From contig NZ_BBXG01000020.1 in NCBI RefSeq assembly GCF_001570605.1, positions 1 through 64,000 of the forward strand: a stretch of DNA of 64,000 bases. Direction: 5' to 3'. Shown here in pieces: positions 41,194 to 49,432 of this stretch. Source of the stretch: Herbidospora cretacea. Its GTDB lineage: Bacteria > Actinomycetota > Actinomycetes > Streptosporangiales > Streptosporangiaceae. The first letter of the stretch is position 1, and each line of letters opens with the position of its first letter. The position numbers and the translations under genes were made by a program. The notes under the pieces are model-generated. The model had not been told where the DNA came from. It was given only the letters and a program-made list of their open reading frames with translations, and ran no database searches.

Positions 41194-42594
41194 ATGACCA
41201 CGATCGACGTGCGTCCGACGACGCCCGATTCCGACTCCACATCGTCAACGCACAACTACCGCCTGCTGTGGCGGTGGCACTTCTACGCCGGGGTGTTCGT
41301 CGCCCCGATCCTGTTCGTGATGGCCGTGACCGGCTCGATCTACCTGTTCAAGCAGCCCTTCGACGCGGCGATGCAGCGGGACGTGCGCGAGGTGGCCGCC
41401 GTCGCGAACCCGGTGCCGCTCGCCGACCAGGTCGCGGCTGCCCAGGCCGTGAAGCCGGGCGTCGCCATCCGGGCGGTGATCCCGCCCTCGGGGCCCGACC
41501 GCTCCACCCGGGTCATCTTCCAGGGCGCCGACCCGGGCCCGTTCGCCGACGGCGTCTCCGTGTACGTCAACCCGGCCGACGCCACGGTCCTCGGCACGGT
41601 CGACGACGCGGCGACGTTCATGACGATGATCCGCAAGATCCACGGCGAGCTGATGGCCGGGGTCGTCGGCGACCGGATCGTGGAGACGGCCGCCTGCTGG
41701 TCGCTGATCCTCATCGCCACCGGCACCTACATGTGGTGGACGACCAGGAAGCGGGCCGCCCCGAAGAGGCGGACCCGCGCCTCGCTGCGCCGCCTGCACA
41801 TGTGGACCGGCGTCGGCGCCGGTGTGGCGATCGTGTTCCTGGTCCTGTCGGGGCTGCCGTGGTCGGGCTTCTGGGGCGACTACGTGAACAAGGCGCAGGC
41901 CTATTTCGACTCCGGCTACCCCGAGGTGACCTCGTCGTCGACGCTCACCGGCGACCTGTCGCACCACCCCGACGTGAAGGTGCCGTGGGCGGCCGAGAAC
42001 CTGCCGGTGCCCGAGTCGACGGCGCACCACGGCGGGGGCGGCGGCGTGCTCCAGCCGGGCGCGATCGCGCTGGAGGCGGCGCTGACGGCGGCCCGGCCGG
42101 CGATCCGCGACTGCCCGCCGGGACAGTGTGACCTGAAGATGCTGCTGCCCGCCGAGCCGACCGGCGTCTACACGGTCGTCACCGACCACTACCGCGACCC
42201 GTCGGCCGGGCAGACCCTGCACATCGACCAGTACAGCGGGAAGATCCTCACCGACTACGGCTGGAACGAGTACGGCGTGATGGCCAAGGCCGTCGAACTG
42301 GGCATCGCGATCCACGAGGGCCGCCGCTACGGCCTGGTGAACCTGCTCGTCATGCTCGGGGCGTGCCTGGCGCTGATCACGCTGATCGTGACCGGTGTGT
42401 GGATGTGGTGGAAGCGCCGCCCGAAGGGCCGGATCGGCGCGCCGCGCCGCCCGGCGAACGGGCGCACCACCTGGGGCGTGGTGGCCCTGCTCGCCGTGCT
42501 GGGGCTGCTGTTCCCGCTGGCCGGGCTGACGATGGTCGTGATGGTGATCATCGACAGAGTGGTCGACAGGGTGGTCGTGAAGGTGCGCGGCTGA
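41194..42594 (+). CDS. PepSY-associated membrane protein (PiuB-like)
   Basis: A 466-residue membrane protein of the iron-regulated PiuB/PepSY_TM family. Four spans are clear: YAGVFVAPILFVMAVTGSIY, WSLILIATGTYMWW, GVAIVFLVLSGLPWSGFWG and LVMLGACLALITLIVTGVWM, plus a final hydrophobic stretch. Large external loops carry PepSY-like segments (TLHIDQYSGKILTDYGWNEY). GGAGAAAA precedes ATG 41194. Family members are linked to iron or copper availability and may act in cell-surface metal reduction; the function is not established. Confidence 0.88.
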   Translation: MTTIDVRPTTPDSDSTSSTHNYRLLWRWHFYAGVFVAPILFVMAVTGSIYLFKQPFDAAMQRDVREVAAVANPVPLADQVAAAQAVKPGVAIRAVIPPSGPDRSTRVIFQGADPGPFADGVSVYVNPADATVLGTVDDAATFMTMIRKIHGELMAGVVGDRIVETAACWSLILIATGTYMWWTTRKRAAPKRRTRASLRRLHMWTGVGAGVAIVFLVLSGLPWSGFWGDYVNKAQAYFDSGYPEVTSSSTLTGDLSHHPDVKVPWAAENLPVPESTAHHGGGGGVLQPGAIALEAALTAARPAIRDCPPGQCDLKMLLPAEPTGVYTVVTDHYRDPSAGQTLHIDQYSGKILTDYGWNEYGVMAKAVELGIAIHEGRRYGLVNLLVMLGACLALITLIVTGVWMWWKRRPKGRIGAPRRPANGRTTWGVVALLAVLGLLFPLAGLTMVVMVIIDRVVDRVVVKVRG

Positions 42595-42598
42595 CCTC

Positions 42599-43495
42599 TC
42601 AGGCCGCCGGGGTCAGCTCGGCCTCGGCGGCCTTGGTCTTGCGGTGCTCGCCGACCGAGTAGGCGATCGCCCCGACCCAGACGAGCGCGAGGATGACGTA
42701 CACGACGGTCTGGGTCCCGCTGGAGGCGGCGATCCAGTCACTGCGCAGGAGCGTGCGCACGTTGGTGAGGATGATCAGGCCGCCGACGGCGGAGCCGAGG
42801 ATGCGCGGCGCGACGTAGCGCACGATGAAGGCGGCGATCGGCGCGGCGATGACGCCGCCGAGCAGCAGCACGCCGACCCAGGCGAAGTCGATGTTCTCCG
42901 AGCCGATGCCGAACAGGAAGCCGAGCGAGGCGGCGATGGCGACGAGGAACTCGCTGGCGTCGATCGAGCCGATGACCTTGCGCGGCTCCATCCGGCCGCT
43001 GGCCAGGATCGCCGGGGTGCCGACCGGGCCCCAGCCGCCGCCGCCGGTCGCGTCGACGAACCCGGCGAACAGCCCGAGCGGGGCCAGGAACCGCTTGCGC
43101 ATGGGCTTGCCGAGGTTCTTCTTCGGCAGGCCGAAGGCGGTGAAGCGGATCAGGATGTAGAGGCCGAGCGTGAGCAGGATCAGCGACATGATCGGCGCGC
43201 CCGACTCGGTGGACAGGCTCGACAGGAAGGTCGCGCCCGCGAAGGCGCCGATGGCGCCCGGGATGCCGATCTTCGCGACGACCTTCCAGTCGATGTTGTT
43301 GAAGCGCCAGTGGGCGACGCCCGAGGCGAGGGTTGTGCCGATCTCGGCCAGGTGCACGGTCGCCGACGCGGCGGCGGCGTTGGTGCCGATGGCCAGCAGC
43401 AGGGTGGTGGAGGTGACGCCGTAAGCCATGCCGAGGCTGCCGTCGACGAGTTGGGCCGCGAATCCGACGAGCCCGAGCAAGAGCAGTGACCGCAC
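42599..43495 (-). CDS. TauE/SafE-family membrane exporter
   Basis: A 298-residue protein with about eight spans and the two duplicated family signatures: DGSLGMAYGVTSTTLLLAIG near the start and GFVDATGGGGWGPVGTPAIL in the second half. Members move sulfite, sulfonates or other small anions. AAGGAG 5 bp before GTG 43495 fixes the start. It is convergent with the PepSY gene, 4 bp apart. A sulfite link to the molybdoenzyme near 45.8 kb is possible but speculative. Confidence 0.9.
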   Translation of the reverse strand: MRSLLLLGLVGFAAQLVDGSLGMAYGVTSTTLLLAIGTNAAAASATVHLAEIGTTLASGVAHWRFNNIDWKVVAKIGIPGAIGAFAGATFLSSLSTESGAPIMSLILLTLGLYILIRFTAFGLPKKNLGKPMRKRFLAPLGLFAGFVDATGGGGWGPVGTPAILASGRMEPRKVIGSIDASEFLVAIAASLGFLFGIGSENIDFAWVGVLLLGGVIAAPIAAFIVRYVAPRILGSAVGGLIILTNVRTLLRSDWIAASSGTQTVVYVILALVWVGAIAYSVGEHRKTKAAEAELTPAA

Positions 43496-43649
43496 GGCAT
43501 CTCCTTGTCTTCCTACTTTGCCCCTAGGTTAAATGAAGACCTTTCTGGGATGAAACTGCCGTTCTGTGCCATCTGCAAAAGGCCAGGTCGGGGTAACGGT
43601 CTCGCCAGTCCCCCGGCCTCCGGTCCCGCGCCTTCCTAATGTCAGCCGT

Positions 43650-44027
43650 GTGAACGCACTGACGAGCGGAGACCTCGCCCTGGGCGCGGCGGTCGGGGTC
43701 GGCGGCCTGGGTCTGAGCATGGTCGGCCTGCTGGTGAACCGGCGGGTTCTCGAAGAGCCGGGGCCGCCTCCGGTGGCGTGGCGGATCGCCCGCGTCCGCG
43801 GCACCCAGTCACTCTGCTGGCTGACCAACACGGGCACCGACCGGGCTCTGTCGGTGACGGCCGACCGGCGCAAGGCCGGGCCTGGCCTCGGCGACCTGCC
43901 CTCGGCGGTGGCCATCGGGCCGGGGTCGAGCTGGCAGTTCCTGCTGCGCCCGGCGGCCCGGCACCCCGGGGTCATCTGGCTGACCTGGGAGGGGCAGCCG
44001 GAGCCGGTGGCCGTGCCGATGCCTTGA
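43650..44027 (+). CDS. Small N-terminally anchored protein, unrecognised
   Basis: A 125-residue protein. GTG 43650 gives a short N-terminus and one membrane span (DLALGAAVGVGGLGLSMVGL), followed by a ~90-residue soluble domain with AWRIARVRGTQSLCWLTNTG and WQFLLRPAARHPGVIWLTWE, which looks like a small beta-sandwich. The longer upstream frame is proline-rich and rejected. No family is recognised and neighbours do not help. Confidence 0.6.
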   Translation: MNALTSGDLALGAAVGVGGLGLSMVGLLVNRRVLEEPGPPPVAWRIARVRGTQSLCWLTNTGTDRALSVTADRRKAGPGLGDLPSAVAIGPGSSWQFLLRPAARHPGVIWLTWEGQPEPVAVPMP

Positions 44028-44063
44028 CCCCGGTTTGACGGCTGGCTCGCTAGTTTCGGAGTT

Positions 44064-44978
44064 ATGACCGTTAAAACGCCTTTTGGGGCAGATTCCACGG
44101 CGAGTGAGGTCATCGAAGGCATCGACCTCGGCGGCAGACGCGCCATCGTCACCGGCGCCAACTCCGGCATCGGCCTGGAGACCGCCCGGGTCCTGGCCGA
44201 CGCGGGGGCCGAGGTCATGCTCGCGGTCCGCGACGTCGACGCCGGCATCCGCGCCGCCGACGAGATCGGCGGCAAGATCGCCATCGCCCATCTGGACCTC
44301 TCCGACCAGGCCTCGGTCCGCGACTTCGTCGCCGGGTGGGCCGGGCCGCTCGACATCCTGGTCGACAACGCGGGCATCTCGGCGCCCCCGCTGACCCGGA
44401 CGCCCGAGGGCTGGGAGCTTCAGTTCGCCACCAACCACCTGGGCCACTTCACCCTGACCACCGGCCTGCACGAGGCGCTGGCCATGCGCCCGGGAGCGCG
44501 CGTGGTGGTGCTGAGCTCGGTCGCCAACCTGCGGTCGCCGGTGGTGTTCGACGACATCCACTACATGCGCCGCGAGTACGACCCGATGGAGGCCTACGGC
44601 CAGTCGAAGACCGCCAACGCGCTGTTCGCGGTCGGCGCGGCCGGGCGCTGGGCGGGCGACGGGATCATGGTGAACGCGGTGATGCCCGGGGTGATCCGCA
44701 CCGGCATCCAGCGCCACTTCACCGAAGAGGGCTTCCAGAGCCTCATGGACAACACCGGCCGCCCGGCGGGCAAGACCATCCCGCAGGGCGCCGCCACCAG
44801 CGTCCTGGTGGCGACCTCACCGCTGCTCGACGGGGTCACCGGCCGCTACTTCGAGGACTGCAACGAGGCCGAGCCCTACCCGGGCACCGGCCCGAAGCGC
44901 GGCTACGCGCCCTACGCGGTCGACCCGGAGCTCGCCATGCGGCTCTGGTACGTCTCCCAGGAGATGCTCGGAACCTGA
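44064..44978 (+). CDS. Short-chain dehydrogenase/reductase (retinol dehydrogenase-like)
   Basis: A 304-residue SDR with AIVTGANSGIGLETARVLAD, ILVDNAGISAPPLTRTP, NHLGHFTLTTGLHEAL and the catalytic pair in YGQSKTANALFAVG. The long form with this NHLGHF motif is typical of retinol-dehydrogenase/WW-oxidoreductase-like enzymes; such actinomycete copies have unknown substrates. ATG 44064 is the start. A PEP-mutase-like gene follows after 12 bp. Confidence 0.9.
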   Translation: MTVKTPFGADSTASEVIEGIDLGGRRAIVTGANSGIGLETARVLADAGAEVMLAVRDVDAGIRAADEIGGKIAIAHLDLSDQASVRDFVAGWAGPLDILVDNAGISAPPLTRTPEGWELQFATNHLGHFTLTTGLHEALAMRPGARVVVLSSVANLRSPVVFDDIHYMRREYDPMEAYGQSKTANALFAVGAAGRWAGDGIMVNAVMPGVIRTGIQRHFTEEGFQSLMDNTGRPAGKTIPQGAATSVLVATSPLLDGVTGRYFEDCNEAEPYPGTGPKRGYAPYAVDPELAMRLWYVSQEMLGT

Positions 44979-44990
44979 TCTACTGGCCTC

Positions 44991-45776
44991 ATGTCCACCG
45001 ACAAGGCACGACTTTTCCGTTCACTGCACGTCCCCGGTGACCCGCTGCTGCTGCCCAACGCCTGGGACGCCGCCAGCGCCCGGCTGATCGAGCAGGCCGG
45101 CGCCAAGGCGGTCGCCACGACCAGCGCGGGCGTCGCGTGGAGCCTCGGGGTGGCCGACGGCGACCACCTCGGCCGCGACCGCGCCGCCGAGGCCGTGCGG
45201 CGGGTGGCCGCGACGGTCGGGGTGCCGGTCACCGCCGACGTCGAGAGCGGCTTCGGCGACACGCCCGACGACGTGGCGGTGACGATCGCCCGGATCATCG
45301 AGGCGGGGGCCGTGGGCGTCAACATCGAGGACGGCGTGCGGGACATCGCCGACCAGCAGGCCCGGCTCGCCGCCGCCCGCCGGGCCGCCGACGACGCCGG
45401 AATCCCGCTGTACATCAACGCCCGCATCGACGTCTTCCTCCGGGGCGGCGACGACCTGGCCGACACCCTGCGCCGGGCCTCGGCGTTCCTGGAGGCGGGC
45501 GCGACGGGGATCTTCGTGCCGGGCGTCACCGACCCGGGCCTGGTGTCACAGCTCGTCAAGGAGATCGACGCGCCGCTCAACGTGCTGCTGGGGCCGGGCG
45601 CGCCGCCGGTCGCGGCCTTCGCCGAGGCCGGGGTGGCCCGGATCAGCCTGGGCTCGTCGGTGGCCTCGGCCGCCTACGCCGTGGCCAGGGCCGCGACGCT
45701 GGAACTGCTCACCGACGGGACGTACACCTCGATCGCCGGGGGTCTGTCCTTCCGCGATCTCAACAACCTTCTCTAA
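44991..45776 (+). CDS. Isocitrate lyase/PEP mutase-superfamily enzyme
   Basis: A 261-residue barrel enzyme with LPNAWDAASARLIEQAGAKA, the metal-binding VPVTADVESGFGD, GAVGVNIEDGV, NARIDVFLRG and GATGIFVPGVTDP. These are the hallmarks of the PEP mutase/2-methylisocitrate lyase superfamily, probably a C-C or C-P bond-cleaving oxaloacetate-hydrolase-like member. The catalytic KKCG-type loop of true isocitrate lyases is absent. Substrate unknown. ATG 44991 lies 12 bp after the SDR gene. Confidence 0.88.
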   Translation: MSTDKARLFRSLHVPGDPLLLPNAWDAASARLIEQAGAKAVATTSAGVAWSLGVADGDHLGRDRAAEAVRRVAATVGVPVTADVESGFGDTPDDVAVTIARIIEAGAVGVNIEDGVRDIADQQARLAAARRAADDAGIPLYINARIDVFLRGGDDLADTLRRASAFLEAGATGIFVPGVTDPGLVSQLVKEIDAPLNVLLGPGAPPVAAFAEAGVARISLGSSVASAAYAVARAATLELLTDGTYTSIAGGLSFRDLNNLL

Positions 45777-45795
45777 ATGGGGTAAGACGGCACCT

Positions 45796-46395
45796 ATGGG
45801 GATCATCTCGCGCGCTTTCAGTGGCCGCCCACGGGAACCGGACGCCAAGCTGCCGCCCGGCCAGTACCTCGTCCACGACTTCCCGGTCCTGTCGGCCGGG
45901 CCGACCCCGCGGGTGCCGCTCGACCGGTGGGAGTTCTCCATCGACACGGCCGAGGGCCAGGTTCACCGCTGGTCGTGGGAGGAGTTCCAGGCCCTTCCGC
46001 AGGAGACGCCGACGGTCGACCTCCACTGCGTGACGAAGTGGTCGAAGTTCGGCACCGGGTGGAAGGGCGTCAGCCTCGACGTGCTGATGGAGGACGTCGA
46101 GTCGGCCGCCGAGTACGCGCTGGCCTACAGCTACGGCGGTTACACGACCAACCTGCCGCTGGAGGACCTCCTCGACGGCAAGGCCTGGATCGTGCACGAG
46201 TACGACGGCGAGGAGCTCGCCCCCGCCCACGGCGGCCCGGCCCGGCTCCTGGTGCCGCACCTCTACCTGTGGAAGTCGGCCAAGTGGATCAAGGGCCTCC
46301 GCCTCCTCGACGAGGACTGGCCGGGCTTCTGGGAGACCGCGGGCTACCACAACTACGGCGACCCGTGGCGCGAGCAGCGCTACCAGGGTGATTAA
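45796..46395 (+). CDS. Sulfite oxidase-like molybdopterin oxidoreductase
   Basis: A 199-residue single-domain member of the sulfite oxidase/MsrP fold. VDLHCVTKWSKFGTGWKGVS contains the Cys (about residue 76) that should ligate Mo. FSIDTAEGQVHRWSWEEFQA, YGGYTTNLPLEDLLDGKAW and LLVPHLYLWKSAKWIKGLRL are the pterin and substrate surfaces. There is no Tat signal, heme or dimerisation domain, so it is cytoplasmic. It overlaps the flavin reductase gene downstream by 8 bp, which probably supplies or takes its electrons. Confidence 0.9.
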   Translation: MGIISRAFSGRPREPDAKLPPGQYLVHDFPVLSAGPTPRVPLDRWEFSIDTAEGQVHRWSWEEFQALPQETPTVDLHCVTKWSKFGTGWKGVSLDVLMEDVESAAEYALAYSYGGYTTNLPLEDLLDGKAWIVHEYDGEELAPAHGGPARLLVPHLYLWKSAKWIKGLRLLDEDWPGFWETAGYHNYGDPWREQRYQGD

Positions 46396-47110
46396 GCGCC
46401 TGAACTGGCGGGTGGCCACCCTCGTGTCCACCCGTCAGGAGACCCCGACGGCGCGAACGCTGGTCTTCGACGTGCCCGGCTGGCCCGGCCATCTGCCCGG
46501 CCAGCACGTCGACGTGCGGCTGACCGCCCCCGACGGCTACAGCACCCAGCGCAGTTACTCCATCGCCAACGCCTCGTCCGAGGACCGGCTGGAGCTGACG
46601 GTCCAGACGGTCGGCGACGGCGAGGTGTCGCCCTACCTGACCGAGGTGCTGGAGCCCGGCGACCAGATCGAGCTGCGCGGCCCGGTCGGCGGCTGGTTCG
46701 TCTGGCGGCCCCACTCCTCCCCGCCGGTGCTGCTGGTCGGGGGCGGGTCGGGCATCGTGCCGCTGATGGCGATGGTCCGCTCGCGGGGCAAGAGCGACAC
46801 CCCGTTCCGGCTGCTCTACTCGCTGCGCGACCCCGGCCAGCTCTTCTACGCCGACGAGCTGGAGAAGGTGATGGCGGGGGTCGAGGTGGCCTATCTCTAC
46901 ACCCGGATCGCCCCGCCCGACGCGGGCCGCGCCGCCGGGCGTCTCCAGGCGGCCGACCTAATCGCCTACGGCTGGCCGCCGGAGACCGCACCCGACGTCT
47001 ACGTCTGCGGCCCGACGGGGTTCGTCGAGGCCGCGGCCGACCTGCTGACCGGGCTGGGCCACGACCCGGCCAAGATCAGAACCGAGCGTTTCGGACCCAC
47101 CGGAGGCTGA
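46388..47110 (+). CDS. FAD/NAD(P)H ferredoxin reductase-like oxidoreductase
   Basis: A 240-residue FNR-family reductase. QRSYSIANASSEDRLELTVQ is the FAD motif. GPVGGWFVW and VLLVGGGSGIVPLMAMVRSR form the NAD(P)H site, and VYVCGPTGFVEAAADLL is the C-terminal nicotinamide region. There is no plant-type ferredoxin domain. The GTG 46388 start overlaps the molybdoenzyme stop, and a DUF6510 gene follows 3 bp after, so the three act together. It is the probable electron partner of the molybdoenzyme. Confidence 0.9.
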   Translation: MIKRLNWRVATLVSTRQETPTARTLVFDVPGWPGHLPGQHVDVRLTAPDGYSTQRSYSIANASSEDRLELTVQTVGDGEVSPYLTEVLEPGDQIELRGPVGGWFVWRPHSSPPVLLVGGGSGIVPLMAMVRSRGKSDTPFRLLYSLRDPGQLFYADELEKVMAGVEVAYLYTRIAPPDAGRAAGRLQAADLIAYGWPPETAPDVYVCGPTGFVEAAADLLTGLGHDPAKIRTERFGPTGG

Positions 47111-47113
47111 CCC

Positions 47114-47374
47114 ATGGACTACCAGGACGGCAACGCCCTCGCCGGGCCGCTGAGCGAGATCTTCACCCTCGACGTCACCGTGGCGCAGGGCACCTGCGCG
47201 GGCTGCGGCCTGCGGGGCCCGCTGGCCGGGCTGCACGTCTACGGCGCCGCCCCCGGCCTGGTGGCCCGCTGCCCCGGGTGCGAGGAGGTCGTGCTGACGC
47301 TGGTCAGGGGGCCGAAGGACGTCTGGCTCGACATGCGGGGGGCGGTGTCGCTCAGGATCCCGGTCACTGAGTAG
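47114..47374 (+). CDS. DUF6510 zinc-ribbon-like protein
   Basis: An 86-residue protein with two Cys pairs, GTCAGCGLRG and VARCPGCEEVV, that should bind zinc or an Fe-S cluster. The rest (LSEIFTLDVTVAQ at the start, VWLDMRGAVSLRIPVTE at the end) matches the DUF6510 family, found next to sulfite-oxidase-like and flavin-reductase genes in actinomycetes. It is the third gene of that operon, starting 3 bp after the reductase. Role unknown; an electron-transfer or chaperone subunit is plausible. Confidence 0.8.
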   Translation: MDYQDGNALAGPLSEIFTLDVTVAQGTCAGCGLRGPLAGLHVYGAAPGLVARCPGCEEVVLTLVRGPKDVWLDMRGAVSLRIPVTE

Positions 47375-47419
47375 CCCCATACTCAAGCGCGCGACCGGAA
47401 ATGGGCGGATAGTCGGCAC

Positions 47420-48550
47420 ATGCCCATCATTCGCGCGCGCCGCGTCTTCGACGGCAGGGATCTGACCGCCAAGCGGGCCGTCGTCGTCTCGGACGGCAGG
47501 ATCGTCGAACTGCTCGACGACGCGCCCGAGAGCGGCGACGTCCGCGACCTCGGCGACGTCACCCTGCTGCCGGGGCTCGTCGACACCCACGTCCACCTGG
47601 CCTTCGACGCCTCCCCCGACCCGATCGCGGCCCTCGACGCCCCGGGCCTGCTCGACCGGATGCGCGCCGCCGCCCACGCCCACCTGGCCGTCGGCGTCAC
47701 CACGGTGCGCGACCTGGGCGACCGCGGCTACCTGGCCTTACGCCTGGCCCGGGAGATGACCGACGGGCCGGAGATCCTCAGCGCCGGAGCCCCGATCACC
47801 TCGGTCAGAGGGCACTGCTGGTTCCTCGGGGGCGAGGCCGAGGGGGTCGACGGCGTGCGCAAGGCCGTCCGCGAACGGGCCGACAAGGGCGCCCACGCCG
47901 TCAAGATGATGATCACGGGCGGCGAGATGACGCCCGGGACCTTCTCCCACCTCAACCAGTTCAGCCGGGCCGAGATCGAGGCGGCGGCCGACGAGGCGCG
48001 CCGTCACGGGCTGCCGATCGCCGGGCACGCCCACAGCGGGCCGGGCATCCTGGCCGCGGCCGAGGCCGGGTTCGACACGGTCGAGCACGTCACCTTCCTG
48101 ACCGAGGACGGCGTCGCCCCCGACCCCGGGATCATGGCGACCATGGCCGCGAACGGCGTGGCCGCCTCGCTGACCGTCGGCGTCCAGCCCGGCTTCCCGC
48201 CGCCGCCGAGGATCGCCGCGCTGCTGCCCCGGCTCCACGAGAGCCTGCGCCTGCTGTACGAGTCGGGCGTCACCATCGTCGGCGGCAGCGACTCGGGCAT
48301 CGGCCCGCCCAAGCCCCACGGCATCCTCACCCGCGGCGGGGAGATGCTGTCCATGTCCGGGATGACCCCGGTCGAGATGCTGCGCGCGTTCACCTCCGAC
48401 GCCGCCAGGGTCTGCCGGATCGACCGCAGGAAGGGCCGGATCGCGCCCGGCTTCGACGCCGACCTCCTCGCCGTGCACGGCGACCCCACGATCGATCACA
48501 CCGCTCTCCGGAACACCGCCGCCGTGTTTCGGAAGGGCGCACCACTCTGA
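47420..48550 (+). CDS. Amidohydrolase-family metal-dependent hydrolase
   Basis: A 376-residue enzyme of the imidazolonepropionase-like/prolidase subgroup. The N-terminal metal motif is LPGLVDTHVHLAFD. HAVKMMITGGEM holds the Lys region, IAGHAHSGPGI and DTVEHVTFL hold metal His residues, and VGGSDSGIGPPKPHG holds the catalytic Asp. RIAPGFDADLLAVHGDPT is the composite-domain end. ATG 47420 is used. The substrate (cyclic amide, dipeptide or lactone) is unknown. Confidence 0.9.
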   Translation: MPIIRARRVFDGRDLTAKRAVVVSDGRIVELLDDAPESGDVRDLGDVTLLPGLVDTHVHLAFDASPDPIAALDAPGLLDRMRAAAHAHLAVGVTTVRDLGDRGYLALRLAREMTDGPEILSAGAPITSVRGHCWFLGGEAEGVDGVRKAVRERADKGAHAVKMMITGGEMTPGTFSHLNQFSRAEIEAAADEARRHGLPIAGHAHSGPGILAAAEAGFDTVEHVTFLTEDGVAPDPGIMATMAANGVAASLTVGVQPGFPPPPRIAALLPRLHESLRLLYESGVTIVGGSDSGIGPPKPHGILTRGGEMLSMSGMTPVEMLRAFTSDAARVCRIDRRKGRIAPGFDADLLAVHGDPTIDHTALRNTAAVFRKGAPL

Positions 48551-48628
48551 GTGTCTGCCGATGACCTGATGTGATCACGGCCTAGCATGCGGAACCGGAC
48601 TGCTTGTCTTTCCCGGGGGGGAAATCCG

Positions 48629-49432
48629 ATGACGCATGCGCTCGCGCACCAATATGTCTTCGACAACGACGGCGACCACTCCGCCGACCAGCACCGCTGC
48701 CTGGCCGACCTGCTCGACCCGCTGACCTTCGCCCGGCTCGCCCAGACCGGCGTCCGGGACGGCTGGAACTGCCTGGAGATCGGGGCCGGCGGCGGCAGCG
48801 TCGCGCGGTGGCTGGCCGACCGGGCCGCGCCGCGCGGCCACGTCTTCGCCACCGACATCAAGCCGGGGCTCATCCCGCCGCACGACGGGCTCACCGTCAC
48901 CCGGCACGACATCGTGCACGACCCGCTGCCAGAGGCGGCGTTCGACCTGATCCACGCCCGGCTCGTGCTCAGCCACCTGACCGAGCGGGCGGCGGTCCTG
49001 CGGCGGCTGCGCGACGCGCTGAAGCCGGGCGGCTGGCTGCAGGTCGACGAGATCGACGTCACCCACTGGCCCGCCCTGATGACGCCCGACCACACCGCCC
49101 GGGAGCTCTACGAGACGTTCCTGCGCGCGATGGCCTCGGTGCTGGTCGACGTGGGCAGCGACCCGACGTGGGGGCGTTCGGCCGCCCAGGAGATCGCCGA
49201 GGCCGGGTTCGTCCAGATCGACCCGTGGTGCCACGTCGAGGTGTGGGGGCCGAAGTCGCCCGGCCTGGAACTGCTCACCAGCAACAGCTTCCACCTGGAG
49301 GACCACTTCCTGGCCACCGGCCTGACGAAGGACCAGCTCGGCGAGGTGCGGGCGGTCATGGCCGACCCGGGGTTCCGCGCGGTCTCCTTCACCGTCCACT
49401 CGGTGCTGGCGCGCCGGCCAGAGGGGACCTGA
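48629..49432 (+). CDS. Class I SAM-dependent methyltransferase
   Basis: A 267-residue methyltransferase with motif I NCLEIGAGGGSVARWLADRA, the acidic loop VFATDIKPGL and LIHARLVLSHLTERAAVLRR. GGGGGGGAAA precedes ATG 48629. The stop codon shares one base with the menF start, so it is translationally coupled to the menaquinone genes. Its sequence does not look like MenG/UbiE (which methylates demethylmenaquinone), so it may modify another substrate; this is uncertain. Confidence 0.87.
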   Translation: MTHALAHQYVFDNDGDHSADQHRCLADLLDPLTFARLAQTGVRDGWNCLEIGAGGGSVARWLADRAAPRGHVFATDIKPGLIPPHDGLTVTRHDIVHDPLPEAAFDLIHARLVLSHLTERAAVLRRLRDALKPGGWLQVDEIDVTHWPALMTPDHTARELYETFLRAMASVLVDVGSDPTWGRSAAQEIAEAGFVQIDPWCHVEVWGPKSPGLELLTSNSFHLEDHFLATGLTKDQLGEVRAVMADPGFRAVSFTVHSVLARRPEGT

